Below are positions 63,222 through 64,000 of a stretch of 64,000 nucleotides of DNA, one piece after another. The translations under genes and the position numbers were made by a program. The stretch comes from Yoonia sp. G8-12. Lineage in GTDB: Bacteria; Pseudomonadota; Alphaproteobacteria; Rhodobacterales; Rhodobacteraceae. Under the pieces are notes generated by a model. The model saw only the letters and a list, made by a program, of their open reading frames with translations. It was not told the origin of the DNA and did not search any database. Numbering within the stretch: the stretch's first letter is position 1; every line of letters begins with the position of its first letter. The stretch spans positions 682,001 through 746,000 of the forward strand of contig NZ_CP151762.1 of the NCBI RefSeq assembly GCF_038443675.1, written 5' to 3'.

Positions 63222-64000
63222 TTAGAACTGCGCGTTGACCGCGTTGATGGTTTGCTGGTTCAGCGATGTTTCCGTGCGCTGCTGGACCGAGGTCGCGTAG
63301 GCGTCAAAGATATCCTGTGCGATCCCCGCGCGGGCATTCTCGGCCAGTGCATCGCGTTGTGCGATCACGGACGCATCGGTCAGATCAGGCGCGGCGATAT
63401 TGTCCAACCGCACGATCAAGGCCCGATCAAAGGCGTCAATCACGCGGACCTCGCCAACCGCCATATCAAACAGCTCGCTATTGAAGTCCGGCGGTGTGCC
63501 TTCAACAAAGCTGCGACGCGTCAGGCCTTCCTCGACCGCGGGTTCTAGTCCAACCGTTTCAAAGCCGGTCAAAGGCAGGATATCATCGGCGATTTCGGCA
63601 GCTCTTGCCAGTACCGCCTCTTGTTGGGCTTGCGCCTCCCAGGCCTCGGCGACCGCATCGCGCACATCGTCGAGCGGTTGCAGTGTTGGTGGGGTGATGC
63701 CATCCAATGTCAGCGCAAAGATCCCGCCATCGGCGAGGTCAATAATCTCGGGGAATGCGCCTTGCTCTACTGTGGCGGCGGCTTCGCGGAACGCGTCATA
63801 GGCGGCGATGCCGTCTGAGGTCTCTGGCGTCCAGCTGATCGTGCCCAGTTCCATTTCTGTTCGGTCGGCAATGTCGGCCATTGTCGCACCGCCTGCGAGC
63901 AGATCAATAATCGCATCGGTGCGATCATTGATGTATTCGCGCGCTGCGTCTGCGGCCAGTTCTTCGCGCAAGTCAGGCGTGGCTTCTTCGAGCGTGATCA
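63222..64000 (-). CDS. PpiD-like peptidyl-prolyl isomerase, C-terminal part (5' end outside window)
   Basis: The last ~260 residues of a SurA/PpiD-type periplasmic folding factor. The visible part has a parvulin-like stretch and acidic tail ending TINAVNAQF, with the LGTISWTPETSDGI and SFVEGTPPDFNSELFDMAVGEV segments seen in alphaproteobacterial PpiD. The open frame runs off the edge. Position just before trpE fits Rhodobacteraceae gene order as I know it. Confidence 0.75.
   Translation of the reverse strand, partial: ITLEEATPDLREELAADAAREYINDRTDAIIDLLAGGATMADIADRTEMELGTISWTPETSDGIAAYDAFREAAATVEQGAFPEIIDLADGGIFALTLDGITPPTLQPLDDVRDAVAEAWEAQAQQEAVLARAAEIADDILPLTGFETVGLEPAVEEGLTRRSFVEGTPPDFNSELFDMAVGEVRVIDAFDRALIVRLDNIAAPDLTDASVIAQRDALAENARAGIAQDIFDAYATSVQQRTETSLNQQTINAVNAQF

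Overview
The window is chromosomal DNA of an alphaproteobacterium, most likely a marine Rhodobacteraceae of the Roseobacter group. The evidence is moderately high GC, direct-repeat SOS boxes of the GTTC-N7-GTTC type before uvrA and lexA, a gene-transfer-agent-type lysis module beside cytochrome c maturation genes, the ior/mmsA/DUF455/DUF924/DUF2189 gene set, and an intergenic repeat beginning GCCTCCGGCGG. I see no tRNA, rRNA, IS element, prophage or CRISPR array. Gene density is high and many neighbours overlap by ATGA.

Layout. 1-7.3 kb: end of a PBP1A gene, prfB, a frameshifted amidase, a DUF2189 membrane protein, then on the minus strand an M23 peptidase/bactofilin pair and a DUF455/bcp pair. 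7.3-18.3 kb (plus): an AsmA-like giant, queA, an MFS carrier, a DUF924 gene, lpdA and SOS-controlled uvrA. 18.4-24 kb: valine catabolism (acyl-CoA dehydrogenase, 3-hydroxyisobutyryl-CoA hydrolase, mmsB, mmsA) with a divergent LysR gene. 24-26 kb: CBS protein, coaD, a hydrolase and a 52-residue protein. 26-33 kb: carbon metabolism (two GAPDH paralogues with a 47-residue membrane peptide between them, phyH, tkt) surrounded by LacI-type palindromes, then a coiled-coil protein with zapA, and an ATGA-coupled bolA/42-residue membrane peptide/grxD operon. 33.5-37 kb: purL, a probable small RNA and a LysR gene. 37-42 kb: a large fused indolepyruvate ferredoxin oxidoreductase, an acyltransferase and murI. 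42-48.6 kb: argC-ccmE, an endolysin/holin/XhlA-like lysis module, ccmF-ccmH and an enoyl-CoA hydratase. 48.5-54.8 kb: a GNAT protein, gltA, gltX, comEC and autoregulated lexA. 54.9-64 kb: moeA-moaC-trpC-ung-trpD-trpG, a polysaccharide-deacetylase-like protein, a two-TM orphan, trpE and the end of a PpiD-like gene.

Three genes (amidase, trpD, trpE) are each broken by the loss of one base in a homopolymer run, and restoring that base gives family-typical lengths. This looks more like systematic homopolymer error than decay, but a tryptophan auxotroph cannot be excluded from sequence alone.

The strongest leads are three microproteins placed inside conserved operons, a minus-strand sRNA candidate with an exposed anti-Shine-Dalgarno segment, a lysis module whose first ribosome binding site lies in a hairpin arm, and a cluster of LacI-type operators around two GAPDH genes that differ at the cofactor-choosing residue.
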